Below are positions 1 to 8,001 of a stretch of 64,000 nucleotides of DNA, in pieces. Origin of the DNA: Clostridium sp. (lineage in GTDB: Bacteria > Bacillota > Clostridia > Oscillospirales > Acutalibacteraceae); the NCBI GenBank assembly GCA_031272895.1, contig JAISSW010000010.1, positions 1-64,000 of the forward strand, given 5' to 3'. The notes beneath the pieces were generated by a model. The model had not been told where the DNA came from, searched no databases, and saw only the letters and a program-made list of their open reading frames with translations. The translations under genes and the position numbers were made by a program. Each line of letters starts with the position of its first letter. The stretch's first letter is position 1.

Positions 1-2
1 CG

Positions 3-218
3 ATAGACAACATAAGCACCGCCGTGCCTACAATTATCCTCTGCGGCAGCGCAGACCAGCTTGTGCCGCCAAGCCAATTCGGCGAGCGCTTGCACACCGA
101 GCTTGACGCCCTGGGCGTATATAATAGCTACTTCCTGTTTGATGGCGCGGGACATTGGATATTCGGCGGCACAGAGGTGGCCGATGAAGTCGCTGACTAC
201 TGCGAGCTGTATTTTTAG
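3..218 (+). CDS. Alpha/beta hydrolase, C-terminal fragment (5' end outside window)
   Basis: The frame is open to the left edge of the window, so this is the end of a longer gene and not the 64-residue ORF of the track. It reads as the last third of an alpha/beta-hydrolase fold. A strand leads to the acid residue in 'CGSADQLVPP', and the catalytic histidine lies in 'GAGHWIFGG', the usual Asp...His spacing of the dienelactone hydrolase and esterase group. The nucleophile elbow would lie upstream. The substrate cannot be told. It converges on the M14 peptidase gene with a 4-base gap. Confidence 0.7.
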   Translation: MDNISTAVPTIILCGSADQLVPPSQFGERLHTELDALGVYNSYFLFDGAGHWIFGGTEVADEVADYCELYF

Positions 219-222
219 GCTC

Positions 223-1062
223 TTACCCGCCAACCGCCAGTAGCAGCAAAGGCTCAACCTTAGCGTATATGCTTTCAAAATCGGCAAGCGGCAGGGGATT
301 TTGTCCCTTACCAAGCTCCACGGTGAAGCCCGGTCTGCGGAATTCGCTTATGAACCAATCCTTGTAGCCGCCGTGCGCCGCAAGTCCGCCGTTGCGCACA
401 AGACGGTAGCCCGCCGCGTCGGCAAGCGCTATCGCCATTTCCTGAGCACCCGGGATTTGCACCCCGCCGTATTCCCAATATAGCTCCTCGCCCTGGCTGT
501 GCAGCGCAAGCACACGGCTCGGGCAAGCGCTCAGCGTCAGCGCAACAAGGGCGCGGGTTTCAGGCTCACTGTTGGGGTAAGCCCCGCCGTATCTGCGCGG
601 CGCGGGACCTGTTATACCCGCGGCTATCTCCATGCGCCGCAGGGTATGCCAGCGAGCGTCAAAGTTGTGGTTAATGTCCACCCCGCGGGCGTTTGCGTTC
701 CAGCCGTCGCCGCTTTTCGCAAGGATTTCCTCAATGCTATCGGCAAAAACACCGGCGCTTTTTGCCCCGTGTATCGCTATATCCACGCCGTCCGGATTAA
801 CGAGCGGCACAAAAATCAGCCGCTTGCTTATTTGTGGCGGGGGAGGGGAGAGTCGCTCCATGAGCCGCAGCAGAACGTAGCTTGTTACCCACTCCTGCCC
901 GTGAAAGCCCGCCGCAAGCAGCACGACCTCAGAGCCTTGCCCAAGGCTATAGTATATAAGCTCGCGCCCGCAAACGCTGTATCCGAACACCTGAGCGCGT
1001 AAAATACCGCCGCCGACGGCTTGCGTTGTTGTGCTGTCGTATGGTATAATAGGCAAGGGCAT
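223..1062 (-). CDS. M14-family zinc carboxypeptidase, probable gamma-D-glutamyl-diaminopimelate (muropeptide) peptidase
   Basis: This is a 279-residue peptidase of the M14 (carboxypeptidase A) fold. The first zinc ligands are in 'GFHGQEW' (HxxE). A substrate arginine and asparagine region follows in 'NARGVDINHNF', the third zinc ligand is the His of 'LHSQGEELYW', and the catalytic Glu is in 'FTVELGKGQNP'. The 'HSQGEE' context resembles the gamma-D-glutamyl-meso-diaminopimelate peptidase I group, which trims peptidoglycan peptides, so a cell-wall recycling role is inferred. No signal peptide is visible, suggesting a cytoplasmic enzyme. The ATG at 1062 follows an AGGTGG site. It is divergent from the Nudix gene, whose promoter lies inside this gene's first codons. 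Confidence 0.88.
   Translation of the reverse strand: MPLPIIPYDSTTTQAVGGGILRAQVFGYSVCGRELIYYSLGQGSEVVLLAAGFHGQEWVTSYVLLRLMERLSPPPPQISKRLIFVPLVNPDGVDIAIHGAKSAGVFADSIEEILAKSGDGWNANARGVDINHNFDARWHTLRRMEIAAGITGPAPRRYGGAYPNSEPETRALVALTLSACPSRVLALHSQGEELYWEYGGVQIPGAQEMAIALADAAGYRLVRNGGLAAHGGYKDWFISEFRRPGFTVELGKGQNPLPLADFESIYAKVEPLLLLAVGG
1021..1050 (+). promoter_or_regulatory. Sigma-A-type promoter for the Nudix gene
   Basis: TTGCGT and TATAAT are separated by 18 bases. The site lies within the 5' end of the divergent M14 peptidase coding region and would give a leader of about 80 bases before the Nudix start at 1139. Confidence 0.65.
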
Positions 1063-1138
1063 ATGGGCGGCACCACCTTATTTGTTTGCCGCAGTATATG
1101 CGCCGCGAGGCTTGTCACATTCGCTTTTGGAGGGGAAA

Positions 1139-1687
1139 ATGGAGCTTTTTGAGGAAACCGTAGCCCGAGAGGATATTTTTTCGGGCGTGGTGGTTGATGT
1201 CCACGTTGACAAGGTGCGCCTGTGCGATGGCAAAATTGCGCGCCGCGAGGTGGTTGACCACAACGGCGGCGTGTTGATTGCCCCCGTTACGGCGGCGGGA
1301 GAGCTGATTTTTGTCCGGCAATTCCGCTACCCCTATGGGCAGGTGCTGCTGGAGCTGCCCGCCGGAAAGCTGGAGCGCGGCGAGGAGGCGCTTGCCGCGG
1401 GGCTGCGTGAGCTGCATGAGGAAACCGGCTCCACGGCAGGACGCTGTGTGCCGCTTGGCAAGTTTTATCCCACGCCCGGCTATTGCAGCGAGGTTATACA
1501 CCTGTTTGCCGCCTTGGATTTAACCGAGGGTACCCCGCAGCCCGATGAGGACGAATACCTTGAGCTTGAGCGCATACCCCTTGAGCGGGCGGTTGAGATG
1601 GTACTTAACGGCGAAATCCCGGACGGAAAAACCCAGACCGCCATATTAAAAATCTACCTGAAGCGTGACGAGCTATTTGCCCGTTGA
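1139..1687 (+). CDS. nudF: ADP-ribose pyrophosphatase (Nudix hydrolase)
   Basis: This 182-residue Nudix hydrolase carries a full Nudix box, 'GKLERGEEAL' through 'RELHEETG', matching GX5EX7REUXEEXGU. The preceding 'FVRQFRYPYGQVLLELPAG' and the later 'YPTPGYCSEVIHLF' are typical of the ADP-ribose pyrophosphatase branch (NudF/YqkG), which hydrolyses ADP-ribose to AMP and ribose 5-phosphate. The track start at 1031 is too early. The ATG at 1139 has a GGAGGGG site a few bases upstream and begins the conserved protein. The 3' end overlaps the convergent TOTE-like helicase gene by 15 bases. Confidence 0.9.
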   Translation: MELFEETVAREDIFSGVVVDVHVDKVRLCDGKIARREVVDHNGGVLIAPVTAAGELIFVRQFRYPYGQVLLELPAGKLERGEEALAAGLRELHEETGSTAGRCVPLGKFYPTPGYCSEVIHLFAALDLTEGTPQPDEDEYLELERIPLERAVEMVLNGEIPDGKTQTAILKIYLKRDELFAR

Positions 1688-4495
1688 AAGCAGCTCGCTT
1701 GCCACATCGGCATTCTCAAAGCGCATAATGCTTGCCTCAGGGGAACTGTAGCCCAGCAGGCTTACGCTGCCGTACCACACCGTTTTGCGGTCAAGCACGG
1801 CGGCGTTTTGGTGTATGCCGTCGCTCAAAAACACCTGTATTCCGTAGGAACGCAGCCCATCAATCAGCGCCGCTTCAACGGAATTTGGCGGGGCGGGGCG
1901 GGTCAGTATGCTTATGCTTACACCGTTTATCCTTGCGGCGGACAGGGTTTTGAGCAGCTTATCAATACTGCCGCGCTTCAATTTTGGGGAAAGAATAACA
2001 ATTTCACGCTTGGTGCTGCAAATATCGCGGGCAAAGTGAGCCCAAAATTCGGTGCCGTCAAATAAGCTGTTTTCGGCGCTTTTTGTGCCGCCGGTCACCA
2101 ATGCGCGGTAGCCCTGCTCCCTGTATGCTTTAATGCGCTTGTGGAACATAGCCCCAAGAATTGCGACGGACATATCCACATAATCAAAAATCATTACGTT
2201 TTTTTTGCCCGGAGTAGCCCTGTGCAGCCGACCGGCGTATTGCTGCAGCGTGCCGTGCCAGGCAACGGGTGACGCAAGAAAAAGCGAGTCAAGACGCGGC
2301 TCGTCAAAGCCCTCGCCAACAAACTGCCCGGTGGCGACCACCGCAAACTGCCCGTCCTGCGGGACTGAGCGCAGCCGCTCCAAAGCCTCGCGCTTTTGCT
2401 TTGCGCCGGCCTTGCCGGTCAGCCGAATAACCTGCGGGCAAAAATCCTCAATAGCCCCCGCAAGAGAATCAACCTGCGCCGTCAAGCGGGTCAGCACAAG
2501 CGGAATGCGGCCGTTTTGCATTGCGCGCCTCACGTCCTTAATAATCAGCTCGTTGCGCTTTGGGTCCGCCGCAAGCTGATTATAAAGCTCAGTTATATTA
2601 AGGGATTTTTCGTCAACAAAGTCCGGCAGACGGAATTGAGTGAAACGCGGGATTACAAAGCGGTCGTAGCCCGCCGCCTGTGCCTGCGCCAAGGCATTGA
2701 CACGATAACGAATGGGTCCGCACTGCATGAAAATAATCGGCTGCAAACCGTCCTTGCGTGCCGGTGTTGCGCTAAGGCCGTAAATATAGCGTGCCCTCAC
2801 CTGCCGCAAAACCCTTTCAAAGCTCACTGCGGAAACATGGTGGCACTCGTCCGCTATCACAAGCCCGTAATCACCCGGCAGCTCGTTGCCGCCCGTCAGC
2901 GATTGCATTACGGCAATGTCAACCACACCGTGCAGCTCATCCCTGCCGCCGCCAAGCCTGCCGATAAGTGACAGCTTCTTCTTGCGCCCGGATTTGCCAA
3001 GCTCAACGGGCAACTCCTCGTCGATTTCCAAAAACTGCTCAAGCGCTTTTTTCCACTGCTCCATTAGCGCCGTTGTGTGGACTAAAATCAGCGTGTTTCG
3101 CTTAAGAGAGGCAATCAAATACGCCGCCAAAACGGTTTTTCCAAAGGCAGTTGTTGCCGCCAGCACGCCGTTCTCGTGTTCAAGCATGGCATTTGCCGCC
3201 GGTATCTGCTCAGGGCGCAGGACTCCGGCAAATTCAGCCTTAAGCTCCCGTCCAAGGCTGCGTTTATCGTCAATGGCGTAGTTAACGCACGCTGTGTCAA
3301 GCAGCTCCCGCAGGGCAGCCTCACAGCCCCGCGGCAGGCTAAGCGTTTCGCGCGTTTCGCGGGAGCAATCAACTACCCGCGGCAAATCACGCGTGGGAAG
3401 GCGCTTGCGCTCCGCCATAGCAAATTCCGGGTTGAGGAAGGCGGCTAAGCGCCGCAGCGTGTTAAGCGCCTGCTGGGAAAGCCCCGCCTTTGGAATGTGG
3501 AGCATATTGGTCAGAGTAATGACTGTTTTTTCGGGGAAATCCAGCGGAGCAAGTGATTTTTTTTGCTTGCCGAACAGCCAAGGGGCGTCCTCTTCCTCCT
3601 CCCGAGCCTGAAAGAAATCGCCCATTGTGCCGCCTCCGCGCTTGACGACAGCGTCGATTTGGGCGTGCGTCAGCTTTTTTATGCCGGATAAATAGCTCCA
3701 TTGGTCGGAATAGGGGAGCAGCTCCTCGTCAACAAAAACACTTTTGCCCTGCCGACGTGCCAAGCCCTGCAGCGGCAGGGCCACGGGAGTGCCGAAAAAG
3801 CCGTGCGGCGCCGAGTCACTGCTTGGCGTTATGTGGTCATATAGCTCAAAGGGCAGCTCGTGGCGCAGAGCCATTGCGTCGGTCAGTATGGCGCTGACGA
3901 AGCTGCGGGCAAGCGCCGCCGGTACCCGCTCCTCAAAGAAGAACCAGGCGCGGGCGCTGTTTTCCCCGCTGCGCTCAACCGCCGGGCTAAGCCCGTTTTG
4001 CTCGCAAACACTGCGGAAGACCGCCAAATCCTCGCGCCAGGCGGGTTCAAAAAAGCTCAGCGCCGCAAAATAGCAGCTGTCGTCGCTCATCAGCGGGTAG
4101 AGCTGAATTATGTCGGAGCCATCGGGGCTTTTTCCGCTCAGATGGCGAAAAAAAGCGCTGCTGTCGGGCGGCACAAAGCGTCGGGAGGGGCAGTATTGGC
4201 ACTTGTATTTTTTTTTGTCGCAAACCCCGCGCGACCATTCATTAAGGCAAACGGGGGAAAAGCCGCTCTTGCCGTTATTGGCGTTATGCCACTGCTTTGC
4301 GAACACATCCTCCCGCCCGCGGAAGAGCTGCATAAACAGCGCCAGCTTTTGGTTTGACGGGCTTTTTTGGCACAGGCTGCCAACAGAGCCGTCACCCTTG
4401 CCGACCTTGCAGCCCAGCGCCGCCTTAAGCCTCTCGTTCTCGGCGCGCAGTCCGTCCAAGGTGCTTTTCAGGCTGTCATAGCTTTCCCCGTCCAT
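1673..4495 (-). CDS. TOTE-type archaeo-eukaryotic primase/helicase fusion with degenerate primase and PLD-like domains
   Basis: This protein of about 940 residues has several modules. A short coiled-coil N-terminus is followed by a Cys cluster ('CLNEWSRGVC', 'CQYCPSRR'), then an archaeo-eukaryotic primase-like region recognisable from 'GTPVALPLQGLARRQGKSVF' and 'DQWSYLSGIKKL'. A superfamily II helicase core follows with 'TAFGKTV', 'VIADECHH', 'GLSATP' and 'QYAGRLHR'. The end is a phospholipase D-like domain with 'HQNAAVLDRKTVWYGSV'. The primase DxD site reads 'AALSFFEPAW' and the later histidine motif reads 'SARAW', so catalysis is probably lost. The PLD HxK reads HxN. The track start at 4501 is a TTG abutting the GGAGG; the ATG at 4495 has 6-base spacing and is preferred. 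It is the last gene after ecfA and ecfT. A role in conflict or defence is inferred from the family only. Confidence 0.82.
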   Translation of the reverse strand: MDGESYDSLKSTLDGLRAENERLKAALGCKVGKGDGSVGSLCQKSPSNQKLALFMQLFRGREDVFAKQWHNANNGKSGFSPVCLNEWSRGVCDKKKYKCQYCPSRRFVPPDSSAFFRHLSGKSPDGSDIIQLYPLMSDDSCYFAALSFFEPAWREDLAVFRSVCEQNGLSPAVERSGENSARAWFFFEERVPAALARSFVSAILTDAMALRHELPFELYDHITPSSDSAPHGFFGTPVALPLQGLARRQGKSVFVDEELLPYSDQWSYLSGIKKLTHAQIDAVVKRGGGTMGDFFQAREEEEDAPWLFGKQKKSLAPLDFPEKTVITLTNMLHIPKAGLSQQALNTLRRLAAFLNPEFAMAERKRLPTRDLPRVVDCSRETRETLSLPRGCEAALRELLDTACVNYAIDDKRSLGRELKAEFAGVLRPEQIPAANAMLEHENGVLAATTAFGKTVLAAYLIASLKRNTLILVHTTALMEQWKKALEQFLEIDEELPVELGKSGRKKKLSLIGRLGGGRDELHGVVDIAVMQSLTGGNELPGDYGLVIADECHHVSAVSFERVLRQVRARYIYGLSATPARKDGLQPIIFMQCGPIRYRVNALAQAQAAGYDRFVIPRFTQFRLPDFVDEKSLNITELYNQLAADPKRNELIIKDVRRAMQNGRIPLVLTRLTAQVDSLAGAIEDFCPQVIRLTGKAGAKQKREALERLRSVPQDGQFAVVATGQFVGEGFDEPRLDSLFLASPVAWHGTLQQYAGRLHRATPGKKNVMIFDYVDMSVAILGAMFHKRIKAYREQGYRALVTGGTKSAENSLFDGTEFWAHFARDICSTKREIVILSPKLKRGSIDKLLKTLSAARINGVSISILTRPAPPNSVEAALIDGLRSYGIQVFLSDGIHQNAAVLDRKTVWYGSVSLLGYSSPEASIMRFENADVASELLSTGK

Positions 4496-4507
4496 CATCA
4501 ACCTCCG

Positions 4508-5323
4508 TTAAACAACGGCGCCGCCAACGTAATTGAGCAGCAGCAGACCCGTAAGCAGCGCAGCGTAAACCAGCACTGCCACAGCGTCGCCAAGACCAAA
4601 GCGGCTGCGGCTGAGCCGGGTTCTGCCCTCGCCGCCGGTGTAGCAGCGGCATTCCATCGCCAGCGCAAGGTCGTATGCCCTGCGGAAGGCGGACACCAAC
4701 AGCGGCACAAAAATCGGGATTAGCGCCCTTGCCCGCTTGAGAAGTCCGCCCGTTTCCCAATCCGCCCCGCGCGCCTTTTGCGCGTTCATAATACGCTCAA
4801 TTTCCTCCAAAAGCACGGGTATGAACCTTAGCGCAAGGGTCATCATCATCGCAAAGGTATGCACCGGCAGCTTGATTAGCCTTAGCGGAGAGAGTAGGCG
4901 CTCCAGGGCGTCCGTTAGCTGTGTGGGCGTGGTTGTGTAGGTTAAAAGTGAGCCAAGCACCACAAGACAGATTATCCTTACCGCCATAAAGCCCGCGACG
5001 CAAAGACCGCCTGAGGTTATTGTGATAAATTGCCAGCTGAAAAGTACTGAGCCGCTCTGGCGGTAAAAGACGTTCATTGCGGCGGTGAACAGCAGAACCC
5101 ACAGCAGGGGGCGTATGCTGCGGAAAACCATACGCACAGGCACAGCGGAAAGAAAAACAGCCGCCACGGAAAACAGCGCCGCCAAGCCAAGTGAGGCGAA
5201 GCTGTGGCAAAAAAAGGTAGAAACAATCAGCGCAACGCTGAGCAAAATTTTGGTGCGCGGGTCTAAGCGGTGCACGGGGGAGGAGGCACGGTAGTATTGC
5301 CCCAGCGTAATGTCAGAGAGCAT
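4508..5323 (-). CDS. ecfT: ECF transporter transmembrane (T) component
   Basis: This 271-residue integral membrane protein has about six hydrophobic segments and the cytosolic coupling helices of EcfT. The first carries 'QKARGADWETGG' (Ala-Arg-Gly). The second reads 'AMECRCYTGGEGRTR', where I would expect an Ala-Arg-Gly-like triplet, so this one is Cys-Arg-Cys. EcfT couples the two ATPases to interchangeable vitamin-binding S components. It overlaps the end of the fused ATPase gene by 11 bases, pointing to translational coupling, and is followed after 12 bases by the TOTE-like gene. A QueT-type S component is encoded at 55.8 kb and could be one of its partners. Confidence 0.93.
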   Translation of the reverse strand: MLSDITLGQYYRASSPVHRLDPRTKILLSVALIVSTFFCHSFASLGLAALFSVAAVFLSAVPVRMVFRSIRPLLWVLLFTAAMNVFYRQSGSVLFSWQFITITSGGLCVAGFMAVRIICLVVLGSLLTYTTTPTQLTDALERLLSPLRLIKLPVHTFAMMMTLALRFIPVLLEEIERIMNAQKARGADWETGGLLKRARALIPIFVPLLVSAFRRAYDLALAMECRCYTGGEGRTRLSRSRFGLGDAVAVLVYAALLTGLLLLNYVGGAVV

Positions 5324-7037
5324 TGCCCAAGCCCCCTTTCAGCAAGGAAAATGCCGCCTGTGGGGTGTATACCGCCGCCTGCAGCTTAAGCAGTGTAAAT
5401 ATGCGCGTAATTTCAGGCAGCTCCAGCCCCAGAGCTTCAAGCTCGCCGCCGCGGGCAAAAACCTCGTCAATGCCTCCAAGCAGCACACGCTCACCACCGC
5501 AAAGCACCAGCACCCTGTCGCAAAGGGCGGCAATCTCCTCCATGGCGTGGCTGACAAGCACTACTGTGCAGCCTGTTTCCTCACGGTAGCGGCTTAAGGT
5601 TTGCCTCAGCTGCAGCTTCCCCTTGGGGTCAAGCCCCGCCGCAGGCTCGTCCAGAACCAAAATGCGCGGCTCCATTGCCATAACCCCCGCCAAGGCGGCT
5701 CGGCGCTTCTCCCCGCCGGAAAGCTCGAACGGGGATTTTGCCAGCAGGGCTGAAGATAGCCCCACACGCTCGGCGGCAAGCTCAACCCTTTTTTCAAGCT
5801 CCTTGCCCGTTAAGCCTTGGTTTTGCGGACCGAAGGCTATGTCGTCGCGCACCGTTTCGGCAAAAAGCTGGTTTTCGGGGTATTGAAAGCAAAGCCCAAC
5901 CGCAAAGCGCGCGGCGCGGCGGCTTTTTTTGCTCTCGTTTATGTCCTTGCCCTCCAGCAGAACAAGCCCCTGCGTTGGCTGCAGCAGCGCGTTAAGGTGT
6001 TGAATAAGCGTGGATTTGCCGCTGCCTGTGTGTCCAATCAGCCCAAGGCATTCACCCTTGAGCAGTTCAAAATCAATCCCGCTGATTGCAGCCACGCCCT
6101 CCTTGCTGTTTTGCGTGTAGCTGTGGCTGAGTCCCCGGCACTCCATAATAGGCTCGGTCGTGCCCGCAGGCTTTGCGGAGCCGGGTTTTTCGCTTATATC
6201 AAACGGGACACCGCTCAGGGCGTCTGCGCAGTCCTCCGGCGAAAGGCAAAGCGGAAAGTCGGGGATTTTTTCACGCAGCAGCAGCGAAAGCTCCGCGCTT
6301 TGCGGCAGGCTAAGCCCCGCTTGCTCAAGGCGCTCCCTTTGGCTGAATATTTCCCGCGGCGAACCGTCCAGCACTATCTTGCCCTGCTCCATAACAAGCA
6401 CTCGGGTGGCTTGAGCCGCTTCGTTCATGTAGTGCGTAACCATTATGATAGTCATGCCGTATTCGTCGCGCAGCTGCCGCAGAGTCGCCATAACCTCGCG
6501 CCGCCCCTGGGGGTCAAGCATGGCGGTCGGCTCGTCCAGCACCAGTACACGCGGACGCATTGCCAGCACACCGGCAATCGCCAGGCGCTGCTTTTGCCCC
6601 CCGGAGAGCCTGTGCGGCTCACGCAGGCGGTGCTCATAAAGCCCGACGGTGCGCAAAGCCCAGTCAACCCTGCTGCGGATTTCGTGCGGGGGGACACCCA
6701 AGTTCTCGGGGCCAAAGGCGCAGTCCTCCTCCACGATTGTTGAAACAATTTGGTTATCCGGGTTCTGGAACACCAAGCCCACATTGCGGCGCACATCGTT
6801 TAGGGCGTCGTCGTCAGCGGTGCTGAAGCCCGCGGCAAGCACCTGGCCGCTTTGCGGCAGCAAGATGCCGTTCATCAGCTTTGCCAGAGTGGATTTTCCG
6901 CAGCCGTTTGCCCCCAAAACCGCCAAAAACTCGCCCTCCTCAACGCAAAGCGAAACCCCATCCACAGCGGGAGGGAGTTGCTTTCCGTCCGCCGAGGAAT
7001 AGCGGTAGACGGCGTTTTGGATTTGGATTATGGGCAT
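5313..7037 (-). CDS. ecfA: Fused ECF transporter ATPase (EcfA1-EcfA2 in one polypeptide)
   Basis: One 574-residue frame holds two complete ABC ATPase domains. Domain 1 (about residues 1-285) has Walker A 'GANGCGKST', 'QNPDNQIVSTIVEEDCAFGP', signature 'LSGGQKQR' and Walker B 'VLVLDEPTAMLDP'. Domain 2 (about 297-574) has 'GHTGSGKST', 'FQYPENQLFAETVRDDIAFG', 'LSGGEKRR' and 'ILVLDEPAAGLDP'. These are the two ATPases that energise ECF-type vitamin and metal uptake. In most Firmicutes they are separate genes next to rplQ; here they are fused and lie away from it. The ATG at 7037 follows AAGGAA. Both catalytic sites look intact. Confidence 0.95.
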   Translation of the reverse strand: MPIIQIQNAVYRYSSADGKQLPPAVDGVSLCVEEGEFLAVLGANGCGKSTLAKLMNGILLPQSGQVLAAGFSTADDDALNDVRRNVGLVFQNPDNQIVSTIVEEDCAFGPENLGVPPHEIRSRVDWALRTVGLYEHRLREPHRLSGGQKQRLAIAGVLAMRPRVLVLDEPTAMLDPQGRREVMATLRQLRDEYGMTIIMVTHYMNEAAQATRVLVMEQGKIVLDGSPREIFSQRERLEQAGLSLPQSAELSLLLREKIPDFPLCLSPEDCADALSGVPFDISEKPGSAKPAGTTEPIMECRGLSHSYTQNSKEGVAAISGIDFELLKGECLGLIGHTGSGKSTLIQHLNALLQPTQGLVLLEGKDINESKKSRRAARFAVGLCFQYPENQLFAETVRDDIAFGPQNQGLTGKELEKRVELAAERVGLSSALLAKSPFELSGGEKRRAALAGVMAMEPRILVLDEPAAGLDPKGKLQLRQTLSRYREETGCTVVLVSHAMEEIAALCDRVLVLCGGERVLLGGIDEVFARGGELEALGLELPEITRIFTLLKLQAAVYTPQAAFSLLKGGLGNAL

Positions 7038-7071
7038 TTATTGCGGTTCCTTTATAAAAATATTGAGGATA

Positions 7072-7100
7072 ATTATACCATATTAACGGAGCAAGCGCAA
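7072..7100 (-). promoter_or_regulatory. Promoter of the ecfA-ecfT-TOTE operon
   Basis: On the minus strand TTGCGC (7100-7095) and TATAAT (7077-7072) are 17 bases apart, about 35 bases before the ecfA start. The site sits directly behind the terminator of the upstream mini-gene, giving the operon its own transcription start. Confidence 0.75.
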
Positions 7101-7107
7101 GGCGCAC

Positions 7108-7135
7108 AAAAGCGGCGGGAGTAGCTGCCCGCCGC
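7108..7135 (-). terminator. Rho-independent terminator of the 40-codon mini-gene
   Basis: An 8-bp perfect stem (GCGGCGGG/CCCGCCGC) with an 8-base loop is followed on the minus strand by TTTTGT. It lies 23 bases after the mini-gene stop codon. Confidence 0.8.
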
Positions 7136-7158
7136 TTTCAAGCAGTGCCCGCAAGGGC

Positions 7159-7281
7159 TTAGACTCCAAGTCCGCCGAGGAAATCCAAAACATCGTTAAG
7201 GAACGGGGTAATATCCAAGCCGGTGAACTTAAGCACCGCTCCGGCAAAGGCCTCCGCCAGCAGCTCAAGCCAATCCAACAT
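7159..7281 (-). CDS. Unrecognised 40-residue acidic amphipathic small protein (too short for the ORF track)
   Basis: I do not recognise this small protein. It starts 'MLDWLELLAEAFAGAVLKF' and ends in a Gly-rich hydrophobic tail. It has six acidic residues and one lysine, and helical amphipathic spacing. The case for a real gene is strong. A consensus promoter lies 58 bases upstream, the AAAGGAGG ribosome site is well placed before the ATG, and a strong terminator follows within 25 bases. It therefore forms a self-contained transcription unit of about 200 bases between nadD and ecfA. It could instead be a regulatory RNA that happens to hold a frame. A second small hydrophobic acidic peptide is at 29,704. 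Confidence 0.7.
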   Translation of the reverse strand: MLDWLELLAEAFAGAVLKFTGLDITPFLNDVLDFLGGLGV

Positions 7282-7315
7282 AGCGGTTTCCTCCTTTCGT
7301 AGTTTCTTTGCCTTG

Positions 7316-7344
7316 ATTATATCACAACCACCGCGCTATGTCAA
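7316..7344 (-). promoter_or_regulatory. Perfect consensus promoter for the 40-codon mini-gene
   Basis: The minus strand carries TTGACA (7344-7339) and TATAAT (7321-7316) with a 17-base spacer, an exact sigma-A consensus. The TGA stop codon of nadD (7343-7341) lies inside the -35 hexamer. Confidence 0.85.
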
Positions 7345-7967
7345 TCCGAGGAGTATAGCCCCTGCCTTGTGATGAATTCCGCGACGGCAGGGACGACATA
7401 TTCATCAATCGGCTGCCCGTTTGCAAGCATAGCGCGGATTTCAGTGGAGCTGATTACCAGCGGCTCAACGTCAATGAAGCGAACCCGTGAGCGCTCAGCC
7501 GGAGCAAGCCTGGAGTGCTTAAACGGGGCGCTGCCCTGCTCCCTGCGGGCAATGGCGAGGAAGCAGTTGCTCAAAATCGCCCGGTAGCTTTTCCAGGTAT
7601 GGAAGCTCTCAAGGCAATCCTCCCCGGCGATTATGCACCAGTTGTTGGCAAGGCTTGCGGTGCTTACCGCCTCCGGGTGGCACTGCTCTTGCAGCTCCAG
7701 TAGTGTGTCAATCGTGTAGCTTTCGCCCTCACGGCGCAGCTCGCGGTCGTCAACAACAAAGCGCTCCTCCTCGTCCGTGAAGGTCATTTCACACATCAGC
7801 AGGCGGTCGTAATCGTCCGCAAGGGGAGCGTGCTTGCCCGGCGAATGTCCGCTGGGGACAATGAACACCTTCTCCAAGCTAAGGCTGTCCGCGGCGGCGC
7901 GGGCAAGGCGCAAATGACCCAAATGCGGCGGGTCAAAGCTGCCGCCGTATAAGCCGAACTTCGCCAC
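7341..7967 (-). CDS. nadD: Nicotinate-nucleotide adenylyltransferase
   Basis: This 208-residue nucleotidyltransferase makes deamido-NAD from nicotinate mononucleotide and ATP in NAD synthesis. The nucleotide-binding motif 'GGSFDPPHLGHL' (HxGH) is at the N-terminus and the 'ISSTEIR' motif is near the C-terminus. The size is standard and there is no fused HD-domain YqeK, which often sits next to nadD in Firmicutes and is not seen here. The start is GTG at 7967 with an AGGTG site. It lies 34 bases downstream of the YdcF-like gene, probably in the same transcript. Confidence 0.95.
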   Translation of the reverse strand: MAKFGLYGGSFDPPHLGHLRLARAAADSLSLEKVFIVPSGHSPGKHAPLADDYDRLLMCEMTFTDEEERFVVDDRELRREGESYTIDTLLELQEQCHPEAVSTASLANNWCIIAGEDCLESFHTWKSYRAILSNCFLAIARREQGSAPFKHSRLAPAERSRVRFIDVEPLVISSTEIRAMLANGQPIDEYVVPAVAEFITRQGLYSSD

Positions 7968-8001
7968 TTGCAGACACCTGCCTTGTATTTATTCGGACCG
8001 C

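Noticed and set aside
1031-1138. N-terminal extension of the Nudix ORF
   Set aside because: It overlaps the promoter and lacks a ribosome site; the conserved protein starts at 1139 behind GGAGGGG.
5817-6743. 308-codon plus-strand ORF opposite the fused ecfA
   Set aside because: It is a mirror of a clearly coding ATPase gene; no motif.
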